In this document: positions 46,876-60,681 of the stretch, one piece after another
Layout: each line of letters begins with the position of its first letter
Numbering within the stretch: position 1 is the first letter of the stretch
Assembly (NCBI GenBank): GCA_963969495.1
Contig: OZ018317.1
Span: forward strand, 29,673,003 to 29,737,002
Reading direction: 5' to 3'
DNA from: Ceratothoa steindachneri
Taxonomy: Eukaryota > Arthropoda > Malacostraca > Isopoda > Cymothoidae
DNA length: 64,000 nucleotides
Translations under genes and position numbers: made by a program
The notes under the pieces: model-generated
Seen by the model: the letters and a program-made list of their open reading frames with translations, nothing else
What the model was told of the DNA's origin: nothing
Database searches by the model: none

Positions 46876-48250
46876 TCAAAGTTAATCTACCGTTGACATA
46901 AGTACAAATCCCTGAGAATAAAATTATCATAATAAGAACCTAAGTTTATTTGTTAATTCACACAATTACAAAAAGGAAAGCAAATCTTGAGCCAAAACTT
47001 CTAACATTAAAGAAAAACTTCCGCGAAAAAAAATTGCCATCCTCTTTAAAACGAGGATTAAAAAGCTAAAATGAAACAATACACTACTCCGATAAAAAGG
47101 AAGAATGCCACTAAATAGTAAACATAGAAGTACAGAATATACCAATAGTAATAGCAAAACAATATTCTATTACGAGTTAAAATATAAAACTAGAAGAACA
47201 ACGAGAATAATTACGAATATGTGTCGTTGAGGGAAGAATTTTAATAGAACAAAATAGTACACAGTACAAATTACATCTTCAGTCTTCACAATTATTACCA
47301 CACTCTTCCATCTCTATTGTTGTGTATACGTATGTATACTTCAAAAAGACTTACAAATGTATGTGATTGCGATCCATACACGTCTATGAGTAAGCTTTTT
47401 ACAAAATATTAGTTTGTATATTTTTTAGTGTATTCATGTTTGAAAATTTATGTATAATTTACATTTTTAGGAAAACGTATTTTTATATAGGTGAATTAAT
47501 CTATTATCATGTATGTCAGTATAAGTGTGTGTATTATTATGTAAATATGTATGTTTCTGCGTGTATCGTCATCCTCACAGTCTTTTGCAAATTTGGGGCC
47601 CTTATAAAGCACTTAGCGTTAGCGTGTGGGGCTGGGCACTCTGCGATATCTTCAAAGTCCCTAAAACCCTCATCAGCATCTGATAAGCCTGCAGAGTTAA
47701 ACGAGCTACCCACTCGAGAGGTACCGAGCGGCTCGCACGGACAATGTGAAAACAGAAACACGCACACACACACATACACACACAGAAAGAGGAGGGAGGG
47801 AGAGAACAACGGAAAAAAACATACCGTCCAATAGATTTTTCTCGCGCCGTTCCCTGTGCCGATTTTTTGCTAGCGCCATTTGCATGAAGCCATAAAAATC
47901 GCCCACTGAAAAGTCAGAATCTGCTCTTTTCCGCTTCGACGAATTCAGGGGCAGAATTTAGGCGGCGAACGATTGGGATTTTCATATTTAGTGGCACGAG
48001 GTCGTATATGAAAGAACACATCACCTAACCTCCACCAGTCAATATTATATGTGAGAAACAGAACAGAATGGAATATATGGGGAAATGTCGTTGGAGATAT
48101 TTTATTCTACAGAATTATCATCATCAGATTCTTCCAAAGTTTTTTCTCCTTCACATCACTCAAAAATTCAATTTTCCAGGTGATTTGTATTCAGGAGCTT
48201 CTACTCTCACTCAGCGACAATGAGAACTAGGACGCAGTTTGAAAGAATTC
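46874..48250. other. Unassigned; small GC-rich patch at 47580-47960
   Basis: AT-rich DNA with a GC-rich patch containing (CA)n at about 47761-47782, CTCGCGCCG (47841) and a CCAAT-like ATTGGG on the opposite strand (about 47971). No gene is recognised; the overlapping frames there are not protein-like. Confidence 0.35.
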
Positions 48251-48259
48251 TCAAATAGC

Positions 48260-48401
48260 GTACTCACAGGCACAAACACATACACACACACTCTCACACA
48301 CAGACACGCACTCTCTCACTCGCTCTCGCAATCCCTATCTCTATCCAAATGCCTAATCCACTCGTAATCACTATCCCTAATCCCTATCCCAATATCTCTC
48401 T

Positions 48402-48441
<40 letters not shown>

Positions 48442-48591
48442 TCTTTCCCTCTCTACTCAATCTCTATCGTTATTACTAACCTCATGATATCAATATCTTA
48501 ATCCCAATCCATATTTCTATCTCAATCACTATCCAAATCCAAATAAATATATCCTCTATGTCTGTCTGTCTGTCTCTCTCTCTCTCCCCCC

Positions 48592-48665
<74 letters not shown>
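48260..48665. repeat. Simple-sequence cluster: (CA)n, CTATCC-type, (TA)n, (CT)n, (TA)n
   Basis: (CA)n at about 48280-48302, degenerate CCCTATCTCTAATC units at about 48330-48400, (TA)n 48407-48439, (CT)n 48569-48626 and (TA)n 48628-48664. Confidence 0.9.
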
Positions 48666-48668
<3 letters not shown>

Positions 48669-48759
48669 GCAACTTACCACTTGTGTAACTTATTGGATGG
48701 GAATCTGACTGCATTACGCAGGGTTTAAAGAACTGGGGTGGAGGGGCAGCGGTCGACGA

Positions 48760-49560
48760 ATCTAGCTAGCAAGAATATGTACATCTAACATTCAGAGTAG
48801 GTCAAATGTCACTAAGCTCCACGCACTAGTAGAACTAGTTTAGAGTACTAAATATATCATTAATCTTAGCGAACCAAGTTGGGAAATTGAAGGCTACAAT
48901 GCAATTTAAATAGGTAACATTCTCTTTTCTAAAGCTAAAACCAACACAGATCTCAATGCCATAGGCTTCTTCAATCACCTGGCAAACACCATTCATAAGG
49001 GAAAATTAAAGATGTGTCCGATATATTAATCAAACTAGTAATTAAATGTCAAATCGGTATTTCATGTAAGTAATCCAATCTTTTAGCCTATATCTCATTC
49101 AGATAAAAGAATTAAATGCAGCTCCCCCTACATGTTCACCCACAAGGAACCTATCAGTTTGAGATGATTATGGGAGAGTTCAATGTAAAGATTGGGAAAC
49201 AAAGACGATCGATAGGAAAATTCACAGCTGACGACGGACATGAACGTAGATTGAGACTACCAGAATTTACAGAAGTACCAAACCTTCTCATTAGGAACTG
49301 CTACTTCTAAAAGAGACAAAGCAGAAGATGGACGTTGGTGGGATTGAATGGTACAAAAAATGAGCTCTATTACATTAGCTTCAACAGAAAATGTTTCATT
49401 AGAGACATATCGGATAACAGCTCTTTCAACACAGGTAGTGACCCCAAACTACGCAGGTACAAGTTCAAAATAACTCTCATACTGGAGAGACAAACTTATG
49501 ATAAAGAGAGAAAAAAACCCTGATACCTTCTAAATTACCTTAGAAAAAGGCCTTAATGAA
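48760..49560 (+). pseudogene. RTE-type LINE relic, endonuclease domain
   Basis: Frames in order read ICTSNIQSRSNVTKLHALVE (about 48775), INLSEPSWEIEGYNAI (about 48860), then MGEFNVKIGKQRRSIGKF with HERRLRLPEF and NLLIRNCYF (49170-49310). RRWTLVGLNGTKNELYYI (about 49330) and FNTGSDPKLRRYKFKI (about 49425-49475) follow. The order matches the apurinic-like endonuclease of RTE/craniofacial-development-protein-2-like LINE proteins (DFNAKIG, then SDHR). The catalytic residues have changed (GEFN for GDFN; SDPK for SDHR). Stops separate the blocks; the RT part is not seen. Confidence 0.75.
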
Positions 49561-50970
49561 TATTATGATTAGGTGACAAAATCTTCATTCGAAAGTGGTA
49601 ACAAAAATGTACCTGAATCTTTTTTCCACTGCAAGTTTTGGCAAATAAAATGAGACAAGGTTATTTACCATAAAAGTGATAAAACGAAAAGGCCTTAAGA
49701 GAAAGGGGGGAAAAGAGGGGATGGAACAATTTGAGAGAGGATTGTGTGTCTTTAAGGTGCAAGATATGAGAATGTGAATGTGATGTTAAAAGAGAAGAGT
49801 AGGAATGACGGCTTCACTCTTACCTGCCGCCGGAAGCTAATTACAAGATAGTTGAGATAATCGGAAACAAATGACTTCACGAAGGACTCGTCCAAATGAC
49901 ATTATTAGAAGTAAGTTATGGCCGGAATTTACCAGGTGACGCCTTCCATCTTATTAAGCTCATTCATCTCTCATACTTCACCCAATGTTTAAACTCAATT
50001 TATAGCTCCTCAAATACTCCTATTATCTATATTATCATTATTATTGCCATCAGTACTATCATCCATGTATTAAATTTAATTATATAGAAATTTTGTAAAA
50101 TTTATGTTTTAATTCTCATTCTTTGCATTTTTTCTTCTATTATAGCATCCTTATTTCCTCTTTTACCACTCCTAGCTTTATTTTGAGCTTAGTTTTCTTC
50201 CTATATCATTCCAATTAACGGACTCACCCTAATTAATTCCTCACGCTCTTATTAACCACAGTATCAAAAGAACCAAATAATTCTAATCTATGGTAACCCT
50301 CTTAGGGTAAATTCTATCTCCTAACTTTCTGAGGTAATATGGTAAATATACTATTTGGTAACTCTGAGTTGCCACTTAGGACATATATAACTCAAATTTT
50401 GATTGGTTCTTTGTGTTCGGGTCCATCGTTCGAAATTTCGATCATTATTGATTGAATTTCTGCCAGTTCTGTAATGTCCCCTTATTCCGAACGGTATGGG
50501 TTTGGGGGTTCTTTGGAAAGCTTGAACCGGGGTCATAAAGAGAGAAAAAAAATGCATCCATAGAGAAAAGACTAAGAAACAATAATAGCAACGCGGATTT
50601 GGTAGGACATTTGAGTTCAATTATTCATAAAGGGAAGGGGGGGGCACATCGGGCCTAACTTAATACCTCTAGTCCATAGAGGAACATCAATTATAAATGG
50701 TCATTATAGGATCCTTCATTACGTGTACGACCCTAAATAAACAATCCGTATTTGCTGCACCACTGCACCAAGCATCGAATCTAAACTATACTTTCTCCCC
50801 AACCCACCCTAGAGGGGGTCTAAAGAGAGCCCTGGGAGAGAAGGGTCCGAGTTGGTTCGGAGAAACACAAACCCGAGGGCCGAACGAGATTGGATGCATC
50901 CATCATTATCAAAGAGTGACGTCATGAATTACTACTGACATTCTTATTCCACATAACCATACACGCTTGG
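49561..50970. other. AT-rich DNA, nothing recognised
   Basis: A small GC-rich patch at 50780-50920 has no assignment. Confidence 0.4.
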
Positions 50971-50972
50971 AA

Positions 50973-51046
50973 GCAGGGTAGCCTAGTTGTTAGCCTAGTG
51001 GTCTGAAAAAAGAAGAGCGCTGAATGACATAGGTTCAAACCCCGCC
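50973..51046 (+). ncRNA. tRNA-derived SINE head
   Basis: A 74-bp segment has A-box-like TAGCCTAGTTG (50979-50989; a second TAGCCTAGTGG at 50991) and a clear B box GGTTCAAACCCC (51032-51043) at the right distance, followed by GCC. The 5' and 3' ends can pair only partly, so it is not a functional tRNA. It runs directly into (CA)n and (TA)n, typical of a SINE tail region. Confidence 0.6.
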
Positions 51047-51049
51047 TAT

Positions 51050-51252
<203 letters not shown>

Positions 51253-51456
51253 CATGGCCTAAAGTATAGATCTATTTGACATTTTATCAAACTTTTAGAA
51301 TTTATCATATTCATAAATACGTATGGTAATAATATGCAATTTGCTAATATGTTTGAATATGTTGGAATTACATAGTATTTTACTAACCAATATTTCTAAT
51401 GTGTCAGCTTAAATTTATGCCATTTGTGTATTCAATATTGTTCTAAATAAGTAATA

Positions 51457-51920
51457 TGAATAAAACTAAAGAACTTACTGAGGCACAAAGAGTACAAATC
51501 CAACTTCTCATTCGCCAAAGGGTTATCACAAGTAGAAATTGCTAAATAAATAAAATGTTCAAGAAATGGTGTCCAAACCACTATAAAACGTTATCAAGAG
51601 CCCAAGAGCTTTGTATCAACTAAGAGAAGTGCTAGAAAACTTCTTACGACACCGAGACAAGAGATCTATCATTCGTGGTTTACTACAGAATCGCAGAAAA
51701 AAAAACATCTTCTGAACTTGCTGAAGAGTTCAATAAAACTTCAAGTTGAAAAATATCACCTTGAATAGTTAGAAGGTGAAGGAAAGATCAAGGAGTAAAA
51801 GGATCCGAGACGAGAAAGAAGCCATTGATATCTAAGGTCAACACACAAAAAAAACGTCTTCACAAAAATTGGACACATGAACAAAGATCTAAAGTTATAT
51901 AGTCAGAATAAAATAATTAT
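51457..51920 (+). pseudogene. Tc1-like transposase relic, N-terminal half
   Basis: Frames read NKTKELTEAQRVQIQLLIRQ (51457-51516), GVQTTIKRYQ (about 51570), TTPRQDRSIIRGLLQNRRK (about 51648-51705), TSSELAEEFNKTSS (about 51707-51748), GSRSKRIRDEKE (about 51790) and NWTHEQRSKVI (about 51870-51900). This is the helix-turn-helix DNA-binding region and linker of a Tc1 transposase, ending just before the first catalytic motif. Small indels shift the frame several times. No catalytic half follows; it was lost or never inserted. Confidence 0.8.
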
Positions 51921-52355
51921 CAGATATGTAAGAAAGACACACTCTTTGTTTGCTGTTTTACATGTAATTTATGTAATTCAAGTTAAATATACTTTGGAAA
52001 AAAATATTTAATAATTTAACTTTTGGGGTAACAATTTTACAGATTTTCAGGCTTCAGAAGGTACCTTTGAGAGACAAAAATTTGGAGAGGTATTTCATAC
52101 TGCTTGTGTAATACCAACTGTGAAGCATGGTTTTATTTCACAATTTTTTCACAGGTTTAGAGTCATCTCTCTAGAAATTGCATTCCACAACACCGTGATC
52201 ATCCAAACATTCATTCAGTTGCAGTATCTCCACTGGTTCATAGAAAAACGTCTTTATAAAGCCAGAACCAAATTTTATTCACGAGCTAATACTAAGGAAA
52301 AAGTATATTACAATTATTATATTACATTCCCATAGTCTCCCCAAATAATTAATTT
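51921..52355. other. AT-rich DNA, nothing firm
   Basis: The 71-codon frame at 52120-52335 has no recognisable domain. Confidence 0.4.
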
Positions 52356-52359
52356 TAAA

Positions 52360-53405
<1,046 letters not shown>

Positions 53406-53809
53406 CTGCATTTCTTTCCTGCTTAAAATTATTTTATCAGGCAAATAATATTTAAAATATTATATAATATTGTTTCTGCCTGTCTGTATTAATATAACTT
53501 TTCCTGATATCATGTGTTTGTACGTTCGTTTGTTTATTTGAGGCATGTCATTTTTCGTTTTAGTCGCGTGTGAGTCAGGTCACGAGCGACTCTACATCTC
53601 ACTATGTCGCCGGTCGGTCGGTTCCCGTTTTGCTTTTTTTGTGTTTTTGTAATAACGTAACTACTCGGCTGATTCTAACGAAATTTGAAACCCATATGTT
53701 GTTTTACATTCTCTTTCGAATACTATAATTTCCGAAGTCTTCCTAAGGTTAGCCCGGGAATTATTTTGTTTTGGTAATAACATCATAACTATTCCGCCAA
53801 TACTCTGCT

Positions 53810-54475
53810 AGACTAGACTAGGTTATAGTATGCTATACTCTGCTAGGCAAGGCTAGAATAAGCTATACTATGCTAGGCTATTATAGGCTAGGCTATACTA
53901 TGCTAAACTATGCTAAGATATAACGTAAAAGGGTAAGATATACTATGCTAATTTTGTCTTTAATATGCTATGTTAGGATAGACAATAATAAGCTATGCTT
54001 GACTAGAGTAAAATAGTATAGTATATTCTATACATGTCAAGGATAATTAATGCTAGGTAAGGTTATGCTATGCTAGGCCAAGCTAAGCTATACTAGGATA
54101 AGCAGGGCATAAAAGGCTATAGTAGGCTAGGGTACGCTATGGTATGCTAGGTTAGACTATGATATACTAAGCTATGCTACACTAGGTTAGTCTTCGATAT
54201 ACTAGGCTATGATTAGCGAGGCTATGCCAGGGTAGGCTAGGCTATGTTATGCATGCTGGGCAAGCCTAGCAAGCTAAGATCTAATAGCCTAGTCTAGACT
54301 AGGCAATACTATGAAATACTATACTATACTAACTAGGGTAGGGTAGGGTAAGGTAGGCTATGATATACTATACTAGGCTATGCTACTCTACGCTAGAATA
54401 TACTAACTAGGCTAGGATGGGATATAATATACTAGGCTAGATTCCAGTGAATTAGGCTATGCTAGGCTATACTAA
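53810..54475 (-). repeat. 5-bp TAG satellite, left part of copy 2
   Basis: GGCTA, TGCTA and TACTA pentamers, reverse complement of the satellite at 44683-46032. Confidence 0.95.
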
Positions 54476-54570
54476 CAAGGAGTAACAAGGAAAGGAAGTA
54501 CGCTAGGAGACCTTACGGTCCATTCAAAGAGGGTACCTTTGGACTAGAAATTGAGCAGGCACATGGCTGC

Positions 54571-57365
54571 TCAATTGTTTTGCGTCCCTAAACGGCCACT
54601 TTTCAAGACTTTGTCTAGTCTTGACTTGAACTGGTCAATAGATTCACTGTTGACAACTTCCATTGTAAGTGCGTTCCAACTACCGCAGATACTGTAAGTG
54701 AAAAGAATTCCACACAGATTGCGGTTGTAACGCTTCAGTTCAAGTTTGAAGCCGTGATTGTGCGTTCTGTTCTCACTCAGTGTGAAAATATCCCGGTAGT
54801 CAACATTTTCGAACCCTCGAAGTATTTTGAAAACTTCGATGAGCTGACCACGCAGTCTACGGGTTTCCAGCGAGAAAAGATCTAATTCCCTTAGTCTATC
54901 CTCATAACTTTTATGTCGGATAGAGGGGATCAGCTTGGTTGCCCTGGCTTGTACGCGTTTCAACCTTGCGATATCCTTTCGAAACGAAGGACTCCAAAAT
55001 TGTTCGGCATACTCCAGGTGCGGCCGAATGAGGGAGTTGTATAGACAAAGTACTATCTCCTTTTACCTTATCCAAACTGGCGCTCTATGTAGCTTAACAT
55101 CCTTTGGGCTTTCTTCTCTTCCTCGATGCACTGTTTCGAGAACTTGAGGTCACTAGTGATAGTTACACCAAAGTCATTCTCAGTGTCACTCGATTCAAGA
55201 GCAGTGCCCTTAAAAATATATTGAGATTGGGGGTTTCTGTGGCCGATATGCATCACTTTGCATTTGTTCACGTAAAAAGTCATTTGTCACGTGTCCGACC
55301 ACTCCCCAATCTTCCCAAGATCTTCCTGCAGGCGGGCAGTATTTCCATCCTTTGCAACGTTCATACCAAGCTTGGTATCGTCGGCAAATTTAGAAATCTT
55401 GGCAACCATGTCACCGTCCATGTCGTTGACGTAGATGATGAATAGTAGTGGTCCCAGGACAGAACCTTGAGGCACCCCGCTAAACGGGCACCCACCTCGA
55501 ATCCTGTCCCTTCACCACCACCCGTTGCCGTCTGCCACTTAGCCAGTTCTCGATCCAGCCGGCTCCTTTCCTGTCTATGCCCAGCGCTCGCACTTTCCGG
55601 AGAAGGCGGCGGTGTGGTACCTTATCAAAAGCTTTCTGAAAGTTTAAGTAGATAACATCCACCGCCTTGTCCCGATCGTGCTCACTGAACACGGAGTGGA
55701 AGAATTCCACAAGGTTCGTCAGGCATGACCGTTGCCTTCGGAAGCCGTGCTGGGAACTTCTCAGTAGCAGGTTTGACTATAAATACGACGTCATTTTGTC
55801 CACCATCATGCTTTCCATGAGTTTACCGACTATCGAAGTCAGACTAATGGGTTGGTTGTTTGACGGTTGGCTACGGTCTCCTTTCTTGAAGATAGGAGTC
55901 ACCTCCGCTTCACGCCAGTCTCTAGGAACGCATTCGGTCCGGATTGACATGTTGAAGATTGCGCTCAGGTGTCGTGACACTTGATCGCGCACTTCTTTCA
56001 ACACTTTAGGTAGAAACCCATCCGGGCCAGGGGACTTATTCGTCATTAGGTCACTGATCTTCTTTTTTTATTTCCCCTTTGGTGAAGTCCATATCCTCCA
56101 GCTTTTCCCCCGAGTAGGAATCCATTGGCTAGGGGATGGGACCACACTCTTCAGTAAACACTGAAGAGAAGTAGTCGTTGAGGAGATTAGCATTTTCTGC
56201 ATCTGAATGCTTTAATGCCCCCTCCTCATTTTGCAAAGGGCCAATCGTTCGACGGATTGGTTTACGGCTGTTCACATTTCCAAAATCTCCTTGGGATTCT
56301 CTTTACAGAGTCTCGCCACTCGGAGTTCCTCAGACCGCTTAGCCGCCCTTATGCTGGACTTCACTCTCCTGGCTAGCCTCCAGTATTCGTCAAAGTCGCC
56401 CGAGATCTATGATTGCCGGTACACAGTTCTCTTCTCCCTAAGCAGTTGGCCGATTTCTCGATTAAACCACTTTGGTTGAACAGAAGACCGACGGTGACTT
56501 TTCAGAGGGATGAAACGTGATTCAAGTCTCATAAACTTATTTTTAAAACTGTTCCACGAGTCTTCAACAACATCGCACACTTCTAGCCTCGCGTCAGTCA
56601 GTCCAGTACGAAGACCTGCAAAGTCTGCTCTTTTCAAATCGAGTTTGCTCGATTTACTAGTTGCAGGCCCTGCCTTTGGGACTTTGACTACAAATCTAAT
56701 TAGCCGGTTGTCACTGCCACCGACCTCTTCGACAACAGAGAGGTCCTCAACGATGTCATCCTCAGAGGTGAAAACCAAGTCGAGGATATTGTCTCCTCTC
56801 GTTGGCTCTCTCACCCATTTAGTCAGGAACTCGTTGTTGGCGAACTCGAGGAATAGTGCGTTCTCGCCACAGGGGGTTCTCTGGTTTCCCAGTCAACTTG
56901 TGTGTTAAAATCACCCATAAGGATACACACTCTGTCTTCGACAAGTTCTCCTATTTGCTGATACAGATCTCTGTCCTTTTCAACAAGTTGGGCAGGTGGT
57001 CTATAAAGCACCAGGGTCCTGTATTTGGCAGGACCTATCTCTAGGTCAACACCTAGTAGTTCATGGTCGGATACGATGTTGCAATCCGTCGAGTTGAGAG
57101 TATCCTTGACATATAACATCACACCACCACCCTCTCTGTCTGGCCTATCTTTCAGGAAGAGCTGGTAACCGGGAATCGTGAATTGACCTTCAAAATCTGG
57201 GCTTGAGGTTTTTATCCACGACTCCGTTATGGCCACCATCTCCGGTTCTTCTGTTGCTACGAGGCCACGAAGTTGTAGAAACTTGTTTCTGATAGACCTC
57301 GCATTAAACAGAGGAACTTTGAGGGAGTCCCCGACTGTAGGACTCCCTACGCTCTTCCGTTTCCC
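54571..57365 (-). pseudogene. CR1 ORF2, frameshifted (endonuclease and reverse transcriptase)
   Basis: Open pieces on the minus strand: endonuclease 57239-56823 (AITESWIK, GDFNTQVDW), 56814-56407 (end of endonuclease and linker), RT 56046-55777, 55710-55480 (LNFQKAFDKVPH, where the intact copy has LDFEKAF: the first catalytic Asp is changed to Asn), 55475-55287 (FADDTK intact) and 55283-55068, then the C-terminal piece 54963-54571. Single-base indels at about 56820 and 56060 and other positions break the frame. The frame is also open upstream of the first ATG, back to the GGGAAAC at 57365-57359. It is not functional. Confidence 0.9.
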
Positions 57366-57657
57366 GCTTTGTTTCTCTGTTACGGGGTCACTCCCCTCTT
57401 TGTGACTTCAGAAAAGGTTCTTCTTGGATTAACACGGGTGTACTGGCGTACGTCCTCCTTTACTCGGGGTCTGACACTTCTTTGGGTCCGCTCCACAACA
57501 TCCTGGATCATGTTCGCGAGTGCAGCTTTTCCTTTAAAGGAAAGATGCACTCCGTCCCTTTTGTACAGGTCATTTCTCCCGTAAAAGGTGCGGTAGGGGT
57601 CTACAAAAAAGACTCCTTCCGCCGTACAAAGATATCCAAGGCGTTGGTTTATGGAGA
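57366..57657 (-). pseudogene. CR1 ORF1 fragment, esterase C-terminus
   Basis: The minus strand reads the equivalent of the EGVFFVDPYRTFYGRNDLY stretch and DGVHLSFKGKA, covering the Asp and His of the SGNH triad, then the C-terminal tail. The remainder of ORF1 is missing. A small shift near 57400-57440 disturbs the end. Confidence 0.8.
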
Positions 57658-58812
57658 GCTAGGCTATATTATACTAGGGTAAGCTAAGCTAGGCTAGACT
57701 AAGTTTTAATATACAATTGTAGGCTTCGCTAAGCGAGGCTATACTCTGCTAGGCAGGCTAGGCTATACTTTGATAGGTTAGGCGAGGATACACTGGTATA
57801 GGTTCAGGCATGCTATACTAAGCTAGGTTAGTCTAATATATACTATACTAGGCTATATATGTAAGTATATACTAGGCTAGGGTATACTATGCTATTCTAG
57901 GGCATTCTATGCTATGATATACTAGGTTGGGCTATATAAGGGTATGCTATACTATGCAAGGCTATGCTGGACTATACTACGCTAGACTAGGCTAGATTAT
58001 AGTGTACCATACTAAGCTAGCATGCTTGGGTTTGCTATGCCAAGATATACCAAGCCAGTATAGGATAAGATATACTATGCTAAGCTAGGCTATGCTAGAC
58101 TAGGTTATACTACGCTAGGTTAGGTTATACTATGCTTATACTATACTTTGCTAAGCTAGATTAGGGTAAGGTAGGCTATGGTAGATAGGCTATACTATGC
58201 TAGGCTTTGCAATGTTAGGCTAGCCTTGGCTATACGATGATAGACTAGGCAATACTATGTTAAACTATTCGAAACTATACTAGGTTACGCTATGCTATAC
58301 TATACTATTCTAGGCTATACTATGTTAAGCTATACTATGCTATACTATGGTAAGCTTCACTATCCTATATATGCTAGGCTGTGCTAGATTTGCTATGTTA
58401 GGCACTCTAGGCTAGTCTATACTATGCTAGGCTTTATGCTAGCCTACTATTGTAGGCTATCCTAGACTTTGCTATAAAATGTGTTACTATTCTAGACAAT
58501 ACTAGACTATACTAAGATATGCTATGCTATGCTATACTATGCTAGGAGATACTATACTAAATATACTAGAGTATGTTTTCTATGCTATGCTATACTATAT
58601 TATGTTATGCTATAATATAATATGCCATGTTATACTATTCTAGATCATACTAGGCTATCCTAGGTTATGCTATGCTAGGCTATATTATGCTAGGAGATAC
58701 TATACTACATATACTATATTATACTTTCTATACTATGTTTTGCTATGCTATTCTATAATATGCTATGTTATACTATGTTATAATTTGCTATGCTATAGTA
58801 TTCTAGACTATG
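57658..58812 (-). repeat. 5-bp TAG satellite, right part of copy 2
   Basis: Continues the satellite on the other side of the CR1 insertion. The two parts total about 1.8 kb, longer than the 1.35 kb of copy 1. Confidence 0.95.
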
Positions 58813-58984
58813 CAATTAGGGTGTGACCACTTTTCGCCTTTCTAATTCATAAATGAGGTGTGACAAAAGTTAAGGCCCGCTAGTTCTGGTTTTTTTTATA
58901 AGCTTTTATAAGGTTGTTGCTTTTTAGTCGCGGGTGACTCTACATCTCACTATGTTGGTCGGTCGGTCGCTCCAGGTTTTGCTT

Positions 58985-59600
58985 CTTTTAATAACATTGT
59001 AACAATTGAGCTAATTCTAACTAAATTTTAAACCCTTATGTTGGTTTACATTCTCTTTCGAATGATACAATTAGCCAAGTCCTCACAAGTTAGGTCGGGA
59101 ATTATATTCTTTTAGCAATAGCATCATAACTATTCCTACCATTTTAACGAAGGTTAAAATCCCTATGTTGTTTTACATTATATTTCGAATGACATAATTG
59201 CGAAAGTCCTCTCAAGATTAGCCAGGGAATTATTTTGTTTTGGCAATAACATCATAACTATTCGGCTGATTCTAACGAAATTAGAACTCATTATTTTGTT
59301 TTACATTCTCTTTCGTATGATATAATTGATAAGGTCCTCCTAAAGGTAGCCCTGGAATTAGGTTTTTTGGCAATAATATCATAACTATTCGGCTGATTCT
59401 AACGAAATTTGAAACCCTTATATTGTTTTACATTCCCTTTCAAATAATATAGTTACCAAAGTCACCCAAGGTTAGCCAGGGAATTAGGTTTGGAGGGCAA
59501 TAACATCATAAATATTCGGCCTATTATAATGAATTTTAAAACCCTTAAGGTGTTTACATTCTCTTTCGAGTGATAGAATTGCCAAGGTCCTCCGATGGTT
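58985..59600 (-). repeat. Five 127-bp tandem units (copy 2)
   Basis: The landmark CCCTTATG or its variants recurs at about 59033, 59161, 59287, 59415 and 59542, the same 127-bp period and the same unit number as at 43914-44475. Confidence 0.9.
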
Positions 59601-59788
59601 ACTCTGACAATTATTGAAATTTTTCAGAGTCGAAAGTGAGGGCATGCGAATTTTTGCTCAGCAAACCTTGTATTACTTTAGCTTCGTTTTTTTTCTCTTT
59701 CTTTTTTATTATGGCTCTGCCACCTAAAGATGCAAGCACGAACGCGCAAGGGCTTGTCCCTGTGTTATATTCTTATGGGGTCTGTTAG

Positions 59789-59789
<1 letters not shown>

Positions 59790-59847
<58 letters not shown>
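59790..59847. repeat. (TA)n microsatellite, left border of Penelope pair B
   Basis: 58 bp of TA dinucleotides, adjoining the 3' end of the left (minus) Penelope copy. Confidence 0.97.
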
Positions 59848-59850
<3 letters not shown>

Positions 59851-60144
59851 TAACGTTACAGCCACGAGGAAAATGAAACAACGGAGAACTGCGAGGCCTT
59901 TCAACTAATGGTCCTTTACTAAGCAGACTAAAAGACAGGGAAAAAGAGAAAGATATTTATACACCTGATTAATGAAAATATGGGATATAAAGATTAAAAG
60001 GGGTGGGATTAGCAGATACATGGAACAATTCAATTAACGAGATGAGCCGTCAGGGAAAAAAAAAAAAAAAGTTTACGGGTTACAGAAGAAAGGAGGGGGG
60101 GCAATGTTTAGGAATCGCATATGCAATATGAAAACAAAAAAAGT

Positions 60145-60681
60145 TTACACATGATAACTAGGTAAAATGAGGATATTCTTGGGCGCTTCCTTCTCAATAG
60201 TACTTTCGTTATAAAACTTTTGGGGGGCTTTATTATAACAAATATCAAGTATATTTTCTGGATAACACAAGTCTGCACCGATTTTTCTTATAGATTCAAT
60301 TTCCTGATCCAAATATTGAGGACTGACAATGCGCAACGCACCTAAAAACATAGAGGAAAAAATTGATATCTTAATATTAAGATGGTGACCTGAATAAAAA
60401 TGGACATAGGTTAAGTTGTTGGTTGGTTTCCTATAAATACTAAAATTGCAATTAAATGATTCCCTATGTATTAAGACATCTAAGAATGGAAGGCAATTGT
60501 CTTTCTCTAATTCAACAGTCAATTTTATGGAAGGTACCTGGTTATTTAAATTGGAAAGCAAATTATTTACATCAATATTAAAAGGCAAAATAATTAAAAT
60601 GTCATCAACATATCTATACCACTTTAAGGGGATATCAATGATATTAGGTAAATATTGTTTTTCGAAGAATTCCATAAACAA
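60145..60681 (-). pseudogene. Penelope-like reverse transcriptase fragment, left arm
   Basis: A 178-codon open frame on the minus strand starting MEFFEKQYLPN. It contains the RT catalytic box WYRYVDDILII, followed by LPFLDVLIH and YRKPTNN, a signature of Penelope-like RTs (YRKPT). The palms upstream of this are missing because the copy is truncated at the palindrome centre. At 60170-60160 the RT sequence jumps directly into the 3' UTR (TAGTTATCATGTGTAAAC), so the GIY-YIG endonuclease has been deleted. Confidence 0.85.

Larger units (their letters stand above)
54476..57657 (-). mobile_element. 5'-truncated CR1 LINE copy, minus strand
   Basis: Same family as the full-length element, about 3.2 kb, starting inside the ORF1 esterase domain (equivalent to about 13,755) and ending with the 3' UTR hairpin and CCTTGTTACT tail (54478-54500). 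ORF1 remnant, the ORF1/ORF2 junction with GGGAAAC and hairpin, endonuclease and RT are all recognisable. Unlike the other copies it sits in TAG satellite, not in (CT)n, and has no CT tail. Frameshifts and a few stops break both ORFs. Confidence 0.93.
53545..59690 (-). repeat. Composite repeat, copy 2 (inverted), split by a CR1 insertion
   Basis: Reverse-complement layout of copy 1: tail (GCGTGTGAGTCAGG ... GTCGGTCGGT, about 53555-53625), one 127-bp unit (about 53640-53800), TAG satellite (53810-54475 and 57658-58812), linker with GTGTGACC (about 58820-58860), second tail (TTTTTAGTCGCG ... GGTCGGTCGG, about 58921-58970), five 127-bp units (58985-59600) and the lead-in (GTGAGGGCAT ... CAGCAAACC, to about 59690). 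A minus-strand CR1 copy of 3.2 kb interrupts the satellite. Confidence 0.85.

Noticed and set aside
50973..51046. Functional tRNA gene
   Set aside because: A and B boxes are present but the acceptor, D and anticodon stems do not pair well; fits a SINE head better.
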